DNA of 16,213 nucleotides, taken from assembly GCA_937892845.1 (NCBI GenBank), contig CALBGP010000016.1, positions 1 to 16,213 on the forward strand, given 5' to 3'. Shown piece after piece: positions 1-6,861 of the stretch (the first letter of the stretch is position 1; each line of letters starts with the position of its first letter). Source of the stretch: an uncultured Eggerthellaceae bacterium (lineage in GTDB: Bacteria; Actinomycetota; Coriobacteriia; Coriobacteriales; Eggerthellaceae). Both the position numbers and the translations under genes were made by a program. The notes under the pieces were generated by a model. That model did no database searches. It was not told where the DNA came from and was given only the letters and a program-made list of their open reading frames with translations.

Positions 1-24
1 CGCATCGGATGTTTCGAACATCGG

Positions 25-55
25 AGCGCACCGAGAGGTGCGCTATTCTGTTTTC
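25..55 (+). terminator. Rho-independent-like terminator of an off-window gene
   Basis: An 8-bp perfect stem (AGCGCACC, 25-32, with GGTGCGCT, 37-44) closes on a GAGA tetraloop and is followed by a T-rich stretch containing TTTT. A second small hairpin (GATGTT/AACATC around TCG, 8-22) sits just upstream. No gene ends inside the window here, so it probably ends transcription of a plus-strand gene to the left. Confidence 0.6.
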
Positions 56-126
56 GGGGGACTATTCGTCTGTATTATTCACGCGCCCCCTGCATGTTAG
101 TGAAAACTTACCCCCCGCTAATTCGA

Positions 127-144
127 GTGCATGTATCTATGCAC
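127..144. promoter_or_regulatory. Inverted repeat, possible operator
   Basis: GTGCAT and ATGCAC are perfect 6-bp arms around a 6-base spacer, about 100 bases upstream of the LRR gene. The arm and spacer size suits a dimeric DNA-binding protein, but no known consensus was recognised. The rest of 56-245 shows no convincing promoter and no gene. Confidence 0.25.
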
Positions 145-245
145 ACTGGCCAATCTATCAGGGTGAATCAAACGCTGGATGACTATGCGACCAGGTGTTC
201 GGTACGTCGTGTCACGCCAACAGCGAACATTTCGAGAACGAGAAA

Positions 246-620
246 ATGGGAGACTTCCGAATCAAGGTGATTTGGGAAAGCGCCGCACCGGATGAAAAAA
301 CCGTCGCCATCTCGGGGTATACGGGTCACTGCGGATGCGTCCATGTGCCTGCGCAGTATGAAGGCATCAATGCCTTCGCGGTTGCGGCGCGCGCATTTGA
401 GGGTAACGCCGATGTCTGCGAAGTGAGCATTCCCGAGCCCATCTACAGTCTCGGTGTCTCATGCTTCAAAGGCTGCAGCAATTTGAAACGCGTTTCGCTG
501 CCTCGCACGCTCAAAGTCATCGGTGCGAGTGCCTTCCGTGACTGTACGGCTCTTGAAGAGGTGATCATGGTTGCGCCAAGGCGAAGATCAAAGCCCCTGC
601 AACCGAATATTTGTCGGTGA
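246..620 (+). CDS. Short BspA-type leucine-rich-repeat protein, possibly frameshifted
   Basis: The translation has BspA/LRR_5-like repeats of the form AF.G...V..V.IP..I..LG...F.GC..L..V.LP..L..IG..AF.DC..L..V (numbering from ATG 246, roughly residues 40-107). This family is common in surface proteins and intracellular adaptors of gut bacteria; no enzyme function is expected. I prefer the ATG at 246 because the MGDFRIKVIW start looks natural, but an in-frame GTG at 195 is possible and neither has a strong ribosome binding site. There is no signal peptide. The last 15 or so codons look unlike a repeat (PRRRSKPLQPNICR). From base 575 the other frame reads AKAKIKAP and ends in NVTFR at a stop at 653-655, which fits the family better, so a one-base frameshift near 570-577 is plausible. 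At 124 residues it is short for a BspA-type protein and may be a fragment. Confidence 0.5.
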   Translation: MGDFRIKVIWESAAPDEKTVAISGYTGHCGCVHVPAQYEGINAFAVAARAFEGNADVCEVSIPEPIYSLGVSCFKGCSNLKRVSLPRTLKVIGASAFRDCTALEEVIMVAPRRRSKPLQPNICR

Positions 621-661
621 GGCTGGGGTCGCGGAGGAACGTGACGTTTCGTTAAGACATC

Positions 662-943
662 CTATTTGAAACCGCGCTGCACCGTGCGCTTCACGCGTGT
701 TTGAGTGGGTTCGCGGAAATCCAGCTCCAGCTGGTTATCCGTGCGCACCTCGTCGTTCTTCTTGGTTTCAATGGAGTCTATCAGCCAGGATACGGCCTCA
801 CGTCCGTAAGCGGAGAGCATTTTCATGCGGGCGTCATGCATGTTCTGCTTCGAGTTCGCTCTGTGGTCGCTTTCGAATTCGAAGACACCGGAGACGGGAT
901 TGTTTCCGGCGGGAGACTGGTAGTGTGCGATATAGGTTGCCAT
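662..943 (-). CDS. Small hypothetical protein, 93 residues
   Basis: The reading frame opens further upstream, but the start at 943 (MATYIAHYQSPAG) is preferred because GAAAGAAG lies just upstream of it on the minus strand and the earlier codons are low-complexity and Arg/Ala-rich. The protein is soluble, with no signal peptide or membrane segment. It has an Asn/His-containing central part (ESDHRANSKQNMHDARMKM), a helical stretch (GREAVSWLIDSI) and a basic C-terminus (RVKRTVQRGFK), which could bind nucleic acid. I do not recognise the family. It converges on the LRR gene (ends about 7-40 bases apart) and diverges from nagB. Confidence 0.6.
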   Translation of the reverse strand: MATYIAHYQSPAGNNPVSGVFEFESDHRANSKQNMHDARMKMLSAYGREAVSWLIDSIETKKNDEVRTDNQLELDFREPTQTRVKRTVQRGFK

Positions 944-968
944 TGAAGCTTCTTTCGGTAAGGAGGAT

Positions 969-1006
969 GCACGCGTGGCGTGCGGGGTCGATGCGCCCTG
1001 TGCGCA
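969..1006. promoter_or_regulatory. Two adjacent dyads between divergent genes
   Basis: GCACGC-GTG-GCGTGC (969-983) and TGCGC-CCTGT-GCGCA (992-1006) lie side by side in the roughly 215-base divergent intergenic region. They could be operators or, in minus-strand RNA, hairpins in the leader of the small hypothetical gene. This is direct sequence observation; the function is not known. Confidence 0.25.
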
Positions 1007-1092
1007 ATGCTGTGATAGCCTACCATAACGCCATCGTTCTGTGTGGAGCATGCAAAGGCTCTTCTCGCAAGTGCTCGCGCTCGCTTGACAAC

Positions 1093-1101
1093 TGCTATAA
1101 T
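1093..1101 (+). promoter_or_regulatory. Extended -10 promoter element for nagB
   Basis: TGC followed by a perfect TATAAT (1096-1101) forms an extended -10 element 57 bases before the nagB start codon. A TTGACA at 1085-1090 is only 5 bases upstream, too close to be its -35 box. Position and match support a vegetative sigma promoter driving nagB-recQ. Confidence 0.6.
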
Positions 1102-1158
1102 GCGCCCCGCTGATGCAGGCACGCGTATTCTCGCGCTGCCCAAAACGGAAGGAGCGTC

Positions 1159-1896
1159 ATGCAGATCATCGTTGCCAAAGATTATGCCGAGATGAGCGAA
1201 GTCGCCGCTCAGATCATCGAGGAACTGGTTCGCGAAAAGCCCGGTTGCGTGTTGGGCCTTGCGACTGGTTCAACCCCCGAAGGGCTGTATGCCGAATTGG
1301 TCAAGCAGCACAAAGAAGCGGGTCTGGACTTCTCTCGCGTGGCCACGTATAACCTGGACGAGTACCGTGGGCTTTCCCATGACCACCCCCAGAGCTATCA
1401 CTATTTCATGAACAAGCATCTGTTCAGTCATGTGAACATTCTGCCCGAGAACACCCATGTTCCCGACGGTGCGAATCCGGATGCGGACGCTGCGTGTGCC
1501 GAATACGAAGATGCCATCGAGCTTGCGGGCGGCATCGACATGCAGCTTCTGGGCCTGGGCCACAACGGACACATCGGCTTCAATGAGCCCGCCGATTGCT
1601 TCGCTGCGGAAACCAACTGCGTTGATTTGACCGAAAGCACCATCCAGGCCAACAGCCGCCTGTTCGATTCTGCGGACGAAGTGCCCCGCCAGGCTTATAC
1701 CATGGGCATCGGCACCATCATGCACGCCCGCTCCATCCTTATGGTTGTCAGCGGAGAGGATAAGGCTGAAATCGTGCGCAAGGTGGCTTTCGGCCCCGTC
1801 ACTCCGCAGGTTCCCGCCTCCATCCTGCAGTTCCATCCCGATGTCACGCTCGTCGTGGACGAGGCGGCGTTTTCCGCCTGCGAAAGCGAGCTGTAA
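1159..1896 (+). CDS. nagB: Glucosamine-6-phosphate deaminase
   Basis: This enzyme converts glucosamine 6-phosphate to fructose 6-phosphate and ammonia in cytoplasmic amino-sugar catabolism. At 245 residues it is the length of the shorter Bacillus-type monomeric forms rather than the 266-residue allosteric E. coli enzyme. Visible motifs are the phosphate loop GLATGSTPEGLY (33-44), NLDEY (65-69) with the likely proton-accepting Asp67, GLGHNGHIGFNEP (132-144) with His138 and Glu143, NSR with Arg167, and GEDKA with Lys202. Asn136 sits where E. coli has Asp141, as in Bacillus-type enzymes. GGAAGGAG (1147-1154) fixes the ATG. recQ begins 6 bases downstream. No nagA or sugar transporter is adjacent, so the rest of the pathway must lie elsewhere. 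Confidence 0.96.
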   Translation: MQIIVAKDYAEMSEVAAQIIEELVREKPGCVLGLATGSTPEGLYAELVKQHKEAGLDFSRVATYNLDEYRGLSHDHPQSYHYFMNKHLFSHVNILPENTHVPDGANPDADAACAEYEDAIELAGGIDMQLLGLGHNGHIGFNEPADCFAAETNCVDLTESTIQANSRLFDSADEVPRQAYTMGIGTIMHARSILMVVSGEDKAEIVRKVAFGPVTPQVPASILQFHPDVTLVVDEAAFSACESEL

Positions 1897-1902
1897 TTCG
1901 CA

Positions 1903-3918
1903 TTGGGCCAAGCCGTTGCCGATCCCGGCTCAATTCTGAAAAATACATTCGGCTATGACGCGTTCCGTCCTTACCAGCTTGAGATTATCCAAGCGGTGTT
2001 GGCGGGACGCGACGTCTTGGCCGTCATGCCTACGTCTGCCGGCAAGTCATTGTGCTATCAGATTCCCGCGCTCTGCCTTGACGGGGTGACCGTGGTCGTC
2101 TCGCCGTTGGTTTCGCTCATGGTGGACCAGGTCCAAACGCTTGCGGAAGCGGGTGTTGCGGCGGCGTACGTGAACAGCATGCTGGGGCCTGCTCAACGTG
2201 AAGCGGTTCAGCAGCACCTGGCTTCAGGGGAATGCAAGATTGTCTATGTGGCTCCAGAGCGCCTCGATGATGCCCGCTTCGTTTCGGCATGCCGAAGCGC
2301 AGGAGTGTCCCTTGGGGCCATCGATGAAGCGCACTGCATCTCTCAATGGGGCAATGATTTCCGCCCGAGCTACCAACGTATCGCGCACTTTCTGGATGCG
2401 CTGGCTCGGGGTTCGGGCGAAGGGTCCGCGCCAGCTTCGTCGGCGCAACCCGCCATGGGCCGCCCGCCTGTCTGTGCGCTTACGGCGACGGCAACAGATC
2501 TTGTTCGCCGGGATATTGAAGCCTCGCTGGGCCTTGTTGAGCCGTTCACGGTTGTGGCGGGCTTTGATCGCCCGAACCTTTCGTTTTCCGTATTCCGTCC
2601 GGAAAGTGCCGCCGAAAAGGACCGCTACCTTGTTAGGTACCTGCGTGATCGCGTTGCGGCGGACTCCCGGGAGCTTGCAAGCGGTCGCGGCCAGAATGGC
2701 GTGGTGTACTGCTCGACGCGCAAGGCTGTCGAGTCCGTGTGCAGCCTTCTTGATCGGGAAGGCATTGCCGCCTGCGCCTACCATGCCGGTTTGTCGCCTG
2801 CCCAACGAGAGGCGGCCCAGACGGCGTTCATCAACGACCGCGTCTCGGTCATCGTTGCCACCAACGCCTTCGGGATGGGCATCGACAAATCCAACGTGTC
2901 CTTCGTCATCCACTACAACCTGCCGCTTTCAATTGAGGCTTACTATCAGGAGGCCGGTCGCGCAGGGCGTGATGGCATGCCCGCGGAATGCCTGCTGCTG
3001 TATTCGAAAAAAGATGTGATCACCGCCCGGTTCCTCATTGAGAAGGGTGCGGAAAGCGCGGCTGAGCTGACGCCCGAGCAGCGTAGGGTCAAGCAGGCGC
3101 AAGACGATGAGCGTCTTCGTCAGATGACGTTCTACGCCACTACGAAGGATTGTCTGCGCGGGTTCATCCTGGGTTATTTCGGCGAGCAGTCAGATGGTGA
3201 TTGCGGGAACTGCTCGAACTGCAGGATGGATTTCAAGATCCGTGACGTGACCGTGGAGGCTCAAAAGATCGTCTCGTGCGTGTTGAGGTTGGCTCAGCGC
3301 GGCGAGGCTGCGGGCCGCAGCGCGATCATCGATATCCTGCGCGGGTCGAAGGCGCGCGTCATGGAGGAGAGGTCCTACAACACGCTGTCGACGTATGGGA
3401 TCATGGCGAAGGATGATCCGGCGTTCATCGAATCGCTGTTCGACGAGCTGCTCAACGGCGGCTATCTGGCAATCTCGTCCTCGTCGCGTCCAGTGGTGGA
3501 GGCAACGGCAACCACGCGCGAGCTCATAGTCCCATCTGCCCGTTTCGCCATGAAGGTCCCCTATACCGTAACGAAGGTTGACGGTGGCTCGGAGAGCGTC
3601 GGTGGTCGGATGGCGGGCGGTGCGGCGAAGGGTTTGGATGCTGCCGGCAAGAACCAGAATGCCTCGCGGCGCACGCGGGCGGCCGAAGCTCCTGCTGGGA
3701 AAGAGGACCTTTTCGACGCGCTCAAGGCCTTGCGGTTGCGCATCTCCGAAGAATCGGGGGTGCCGCCGTATGTCGTTTTCACGAACGCCAGCTTGCGTGA
3801 CATGTGCCTGAAGATGCCGGATTCGCAGAAAGCGTTTCTAGACGTGACGGGTGTGGGCGCCGCGAAAGCTTCCCGGTACGGGGATGCGTTCTTGGAAGAA
3901 ATCGCGAAATTTCGCTAA
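1903..3918 (+). CDS. recQ: ATP-dependent DNA helicase RecQ
   Basis: This 3'-to-5' superfamily 2 helicase acts in recombination and repair. The 671 residues carry the full RecQ layout: motif 0 FRPYQ (21-25), Walker A MPTSAGKS (42-49), DEAH (141-144) running into the aromatic-rich loop CISQW (145-149), TATAT (194-198), motif V region VATNAFGMGID (318-328), motif VI QEAGRAGRDG (349-358), zinc cysteines C417, C434, C437 and C440, a winged-helix-like region (about 445-550), and an HRDC domain (about 601-670). A Gly/Ser/Ala-rich insertion (169-188) interrupts the helicase core, and a low-complexity linker (about 560-600) precedes HRDC. Walker A reads SAG where E. coli has GGG. The start is TTG at 1903, 6 bases after nagB stops; no strong Shine-Dalgarno is visible, so translational coupling is likely. 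Confidence 0.95.
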   Translation: MGQAVADPGSILKNTFGYDAFRPYQLEIIQAVLAGRDVLAVMPTSAGKSLCYQIPALCLDGVTVVVSPLVSLMVDQVQTLAEAGVAAAYVNSMLGPAQREAVQQHLASGECKIVYVAPERLDDARFVSACRSAGVSLGAIDEAHCISQWGNDFRPSYQRIAHFLDALARGSGEGSAPASSAQPAMGRPPVCALTATATDLVRRDIEASLGLVEPFTVVAGFDRPNLSFSVFRPESAAEKDRYLVRYLRDRVAADSRELASGRGQNGVVYCSTRKAVESVCSLLDREGIAACAYHAGLSPAQREAAQTAFINDRVSVIVATNAFGMGIDKSNVSFVIHYNLPLSIEAYYQEAGRAGRDGMPAECLLLYSKKDVITARFLIEKGAESAAELTPEQRRVKQAQDDERLRQMTFYATTKDCLRGFILGYFGEQSDGDCGNCSNCRMDFKIRDVTVEAQKIVSCVLRLAQRGEAAGRSAIIDILRGSKARVMEERSYNTLSTYGIMAKDDPAFIESLFDELLNGGYLAISSSSRPVVEATATTRELIVPSARFAMKVPYTVTKVDGGSESVGGRMAGGAAKGLDAAGKNQNASRRTRAAEAPAGKEDLFDALKALRLRISEESGVPPYVVFTNASLRDMCLKMPDSQKAFLDVTGVGAAKASRYGDAFLEEIAKFR

Positions 3919-3919
3919 A

Positions 3920-3940
3920 TTGTTACTAAAAAGATAACAA
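3920..3940. promoter_or_regulatory. Inverted repeat TTGTTA-N9-TAACAA upstream of cydAB
   Basis: Perfect 6-bp arms (3920-3925 and 3935-3940) start 2 bases after the recQ stop and end 38 bases upstream of the cydA -10 box. The half-sites match those of the NADH-sensing repressor Rex, a known regulator of cydAB in many Gram-positive bacteria. However, the spacer is 9 bases instead of 6, so half-site phasing is off by 3 bases. It may be a variant redox operator or the site of another regulator. Confidence 0.35.
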
Positions 3941-3955
3941 ATAATCGGAAACCGC

Positions 3956-3983
3956 TTTTCACCTGGGTGAATCGTGATACTAT
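3956..3983 (+). promoter_or_regulatory. cydAB promoter with overlapping inverted repeat
   Basis: An extended -10 (TGA then TACTAT, 3975-3983) has a weak -35 candidate (TTTTCA, 3956-3961; 16-base spacing). The inverted repeat TTCACC-TG-GGTGAA (3958-3971) lies exactly over the -35 and spacer, where a bound repressor would block RNA polymerase. The -10 ends about 150 bases before the cydA start, giving a long leader. The regulator is not identifiable from sequence. Confidence 0.5.
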
Positions 3984-3990
3984 TGCCCTA

Positions 3991-4084
3991 TGCCGTTTTC
4001 GGCAGCGTCGCCGATTTCTGTGGCGGCTCCGCCGATTTCGACAGCATCTCCATCCGTGTCCGCCTTGAGGCGTGCGGAGACGGA
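3991..4084 (+). other. Structured cydA 5' leader
   Basis: The leader holds TGCCG-TTTT-CGGCA (3991-4004), a repeated ten-base word CGCCGATTTC (near 4009 and 4030), and a longer imperfect hairpin at 4053-4084 (TCCGT.TCCGC pairing with GCGGA.ACGGA, with an inner CGCC/GGCG). No known riboswitch family was recognised. It may affect translation or mRNA stability of cydA. Confidence 0.3.
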
Positions 4085-4131
4085 AGGGGAGGGGAGAACC
4101 GTCAGAATCAAATGAGATAAGGGGGTGCGCT

Positions 4132-5625
4132 ATGGAGCTTTTCGCCGATCCGGCAATGCTGGCCCGTATCCAGTTTGCCTTCGTCGTGGTCGTACATTTC
4201 CTGTTCGTTCCGCTGTCCATCGGCATTGGCTTGATCATGGCCATCAGCGAAACGAGGTATTACAAGACCCGTTCCGCAAAAGACGAAGCCATCGCAAAGT
4301 TTTGGGTGAAGATTTTCACCGCCACATTCGCCATGGGTGTTGCGACCGGTATCACCATGGAATTCTCGTTCGGCACCAACTGGGCGGATTATGCCCGCTA
4401 TGTCGGTGATATCTTCGGTGCCCCGCTTGCCGCGGAAGCTCTGCTTGCGTTCTTCCTGGAATCCGTCTTCTTGGGCGTGGTTATCCTGGGCCGCAAGAAG
4501 GTCAGCCCGAAGTTCTTCCTGGCCTCGGCTTGGCTCGTGTGGTTCGGCAGCTGCCTTTCTGCGCTGTGGATCCTCATCGCCAATTCCTGGATGCAGACCC
4601 CTGCAGGCGCTGCATTGGCAGCCGACGGCAGCAAAGCCGTCCTGACCGACTTCTTCGCCGCCGCATTCAACGCCTCAACGCTGCCCCGTTACTTCCATAC
4701 CGTGCTGGCGCTGCTTGTCATCGGCAGCTTTGTGGCTCTTGCCCTGGCCGCATGGTACAAGCATAAGGGAACCCATCAGCACTTCGTCGATAAGACGCTG
4801 CGCACGGGCGCCGTTGTGGCTGTGCTGGCAACCGGCGCGCTGTTCGTCTCCGCGCATTCATCCGCCGTTGTCGTGACCGAAGAGCAGCCCACTAAGATCG
4901 CCATGATGGAAGGCCATTACGAGCAAGGCACGCTGCCGCTGTTCGCCATCGGCTGGGTTGATGAGGAGTCGCAGGAAGTCATCGCTCCTTTCGCCATCCC
5001 CGGAGGCACCAGCTTCCTGGCAAGCAATGATTTTTCCACGGAGTACCCCGGCCTCAATGACCTGGCTGCTGAAAACCCCGATATCAAGGTCGATGAGCTG
5101 CCGGTCAATGCCGTGTTCCAGAGCTACCATCTGATGGTTGCCATGTTCGGCGCCATCGCCGTGGTCGTTCTCATCGCGCTGATCGCCGCATTCCGCAAGA
5201 AGAGCGATCTTCTTGCCAAAAAGCCCATCCAGTGGCTGCTCATCATTTCGCCCGCGTTCCCGCTGCTTGCCATTCAAGCCGGTTGGTTCACGGCTGAAAT
5301 CGGCCGTCAGCCCTATGTCGTGTACCCTGCGACCAGCTCGCCGGCAGGTCTTGAGCTGCTGACCAACGAGGCCATCTCGCATTCCGTAAGCGCACCCGAG
5401 CTGTTCATCACCATCGGCCTGTTCGTGGTCGTGTACGTGCTCATCATGATCGCCTACCTGCGTCTGGTGGCCCGCTTCGTCAAGGAAGGCCCTGTTGAGG
5501 CCTCCGCCGAAGCTGCTCCTGCTGCAATTCCGTCTTTCGCTGCCGAAGAGGTCAAGGATGCCGAAGGCGTCAGGTCCGAGCAGGCAGATGCTGCGAAATC
5601 CGCCGATGCGAAGGGGGCGAAATAA
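4132..5625 (+). CDS. cydA: Cytochrome bd quinol oxidase subunit I
   Basis: This membrane subunit oxidises quinol and carries the three hemes of the high-affinity terminal oxidase. The start at 4132 (MELFADPAML) has AAGGGGG at 4119-4125; an upstream in-frame start at 4072 would add a basic, non-family extension. Key residues are seen: His22 (heme b595), Glu102 and Glu110 (proton path/heme d region), His189 and Met335 (heme b558), the quinol-loop motif QPTKIAMMEG (252-261) with Lys255 and Glu260, and GRQP (391-394). Only about 75 residues separate Glu260 from Met335, so this is the short Q-loop type rather than the E. coli long form. About nine membrane segments are evident. The last 45 or so residues form an Ala/Glu/Lys-rich cytoplasmic-looking tail, beyond the usual end. 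cydB starts on the next base. Confidence 0.97.
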   Translation: MELFADPAMLARIQFAFVVVVHFLFVPLSIGIGLIMAISETRYYKTRSAKDEAIAKFWVKIFTATFAMGVATGITMEFSFGTNWADYARYVGDIFGAPLAAEALLAFFLESVFLGVVILGRKKVSPKFFLASAWLVWFGSCLSALWILIANSWMQTPAGAALAADGSKAVLTDFFAAAFNASTLPRYFHTVLALLVIGSFVALALAAWYKHKGTHQHFVDKTLRTGAVVAVLATGALFVSAHSSAVVVTEEQPTKIAMMEGHYEQGTLPLFAIGWVDEESQEVIAPFAIPGGTSFLASNDFSTEYPGLNDLAAENPDIKVDELPVNAVFQSYHLMVAMFGAIAVVVLIALIAAFRKKSDLLAKKPIQWLLIISPAFPLLAIQAGWFTAEIGRQPYVVYPATSSPAGLELLTNEAISHSVSAPELFITIGLFVVVYVLIMIAYLRLVARFVKEGPVEASAEAAPAAIPSFAAEEVKDAEGVRSEQADAAKSADAKGAK

Positions 5626-6681
5626 ATGACAGTCCTGGGAATCATCTGGTTCGTCCTGATCTTCGTCCTGATCGCCGGCTACTTCATCCTCGATGGTTTC
5701 GACCTGGGTGCGGGTGTCCTGTATCCGTTTGTGGCGAAAAATGAAGAAGATAAGGCCATCGTCCGCCAGAGCATCGGCCCTGTGTGGGACGGAAACGAAG
5801 TCTGGCTGCTCACTGCAGGCGGCGCGCTGTTCGCTGCGTTCCCCGCTGCCTATGCCACCACGTTCTCCGGTTTCTACCTGGCAATCATGCTGGTGCTGAT
5901 GGGCTTGATCGTGCGTGCCATCGCTCTGGAGTTCGCCGGCCATGACCGCGCTTGGCGCAAGCTGTGGAATGTGCTGTTCTTCGTGGGCTCCCTTCTGCCT
6001 GCCCTGCTGTTCGGCGTTGCCGTGGGCAATGTCTACGCAGGCATCCCCATGGATGCCAACGGAGACTACGCGGGCATGCCGCTGCTTGGCCTCGTGACTC
6101 CGTTCACGCTGCTCACTGGTCTTTTGGGCCTGGGCATGTTCCTGTCTCAGGGAGCAACGTGGCTGGCCCTGAAGGCTCCCAAGCCCTCTGCTCTGCAGCA
6201 GCGCGCCGCCAAGCTGCGCTTCCCCTTGCAGGTTGCCACACTGGTGCTGTTCGCCGCCGTGTCCGTGTACGGTCACTTCGTCATCCAGCCCGCTATGGCT
6301 CCTGAGCTCGAGTTCGTCCGCTACGCTTTCGCCGTCCTGTTCCTGGTCGTGCTGATCGCCTCCATGGTGATGGGCCGCAAGGGCGAATGCGACCTCAAGC
6401 CCTTCCTGCTGTCCAGCGCGGCGTGCGCCATGTTGGTGGGCCTGTGGGCATCCAGCATGTTCCCGAACCTGGTTGTCGCAGGCGCCGGCGATCCGTTCAC
6501 GCTGTTCGCCACCGCCGCCCAGGGCGCCAGCATCACCATCGCCACTGCTGCTTCCAGCGATTTGGCGCTTGGCTGGATGCTGGGCATCACCTGTGTCGGT
6601 CTGCCTCTGGTGCTTATCTACCACGTCATCAGCTACCGCACGTTCCGCGGTCGCGTGAAGGTGGAGGACCTGGAGTACTAG
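5626..6681 (+). CDS. cydB: Cytochrome bd quinol oxidase subunit II
   Basis: This is the partner membrane subunit needed to assemble the oxidase. Family motifs are GYFILDGFDLGAG (18-30) and GPVWDGNEVWLLTAGG (51-66), followed by a series of hydrophobic segments to the C-terminus; 351 residues is normal. The ATG at 5626 directly follows the cydA TAA (5623-5625), and the ribosome binding site AAGGGGG (5611-5617) lies inside the end of cydA, so the two are translationally coupled. A strong terminator follows, so cydDC, often downstream in other bacteria, are not part of this transcript. Confidence 0.97.
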   Translation: MTVLGIIWFVLIFVLIAGYFILDGFDLGAGVLYPFVAKNEEDKAIVRQSIGPVWDGNEVWLLTAGGALFAAFPAAYATTFSGFYLAIMLVLMGLIVRAIALEFAGHDRAWRKLWNVLFFVGSLLPALLFGVAVGNVYAGIPMDANGDYAGMPLLGLVTPFTLLTGLLGLGMFLSQGATWLALKAPKPSALQQRAAKLRFPLQVATLVLFAAVSVYGHFVIQPAMAPELEFVRYAFAVLFLVVLIASMVMGRKGECDLKPFLLSSAACAMLVGLWASSMFPNLVVAGAGDPFTLFATAAQGASITIATAASSDLALGWMLGITCVGLPLVLIYHVISYRTFRGRVKVEDLEY

Positions 6682-6707
6682 ACGCCGGTTGTTTCGGCTT
6701 CGTATGC

Positions 6708-6746
6708 AACGCCCGTTCGTCGGCTTCGGCTGGCAACGGGCGTTTT
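6708..6746 (+). terminator. Terminator of cydAB
   Basis: A perfect 10-bp stem (AACGCCCGTT, 6708-6717, with AACGGGCGTT, 6735-6744) encloses a 17-base loop and runs straight into TTTT. It lies 27 bases after the cydB stop and separates the oxidase operon from the flavoprotein gene. Confidence 0.8.
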
Positions 6747-6805
6747 GATTATGTGGCGACACGTGGCAATTCGATAACGCCTTAGCCGCTTCGGGTGAGA
6801 CACTC

Positions 6806-6811
6806 TATAAT
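6806..6811 (+). promoter_or_regulatory. -10 element for the flavoprotein gene
   Basis: A perfect TATAAT lies 51 bases upstream of the chosen ATG at 6862. The -35 region is weak (TTAGCC at 6782-6787, 18-base spacing), so the promoter may be weak or need an activator. Confidence 0.5.
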
Positions 6812-6861
6812 GGCGCTGTATCACTCAGGAATCGAACACCTGCGGAAAGGCAAGGTTGAAT

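Noticed and set aside
1085..1101. TTGACA next to TATAAT as a standard promoter pair
   Set aside because: The two hexamers are only 5 bases apart; a sigma-70 type promoter needs about 17. Only the extended -10 is kept.
3920..3940. Canonical Rex operator
   Set aside because: Half-sites match but the 9-base spacer is 3 bases longer than the Rex consensus, so it is reported as an unassigned dyad.
4072..4131. Upstream start for cydA
   Set aside because: It adds a basic, hydrophilic extension not seen in CydA, while the ATG at 4132 has a good ribosome binding site and matches the family N-terminus.
4858..6762. 634-codon open frame on the minus strand
   Set aside because: It lies fully antisense to cydA and cydB, is rich in His/Gln/Asp/Glu with no domain pattern, and is a by-product of GC-biased codons in the real genes.
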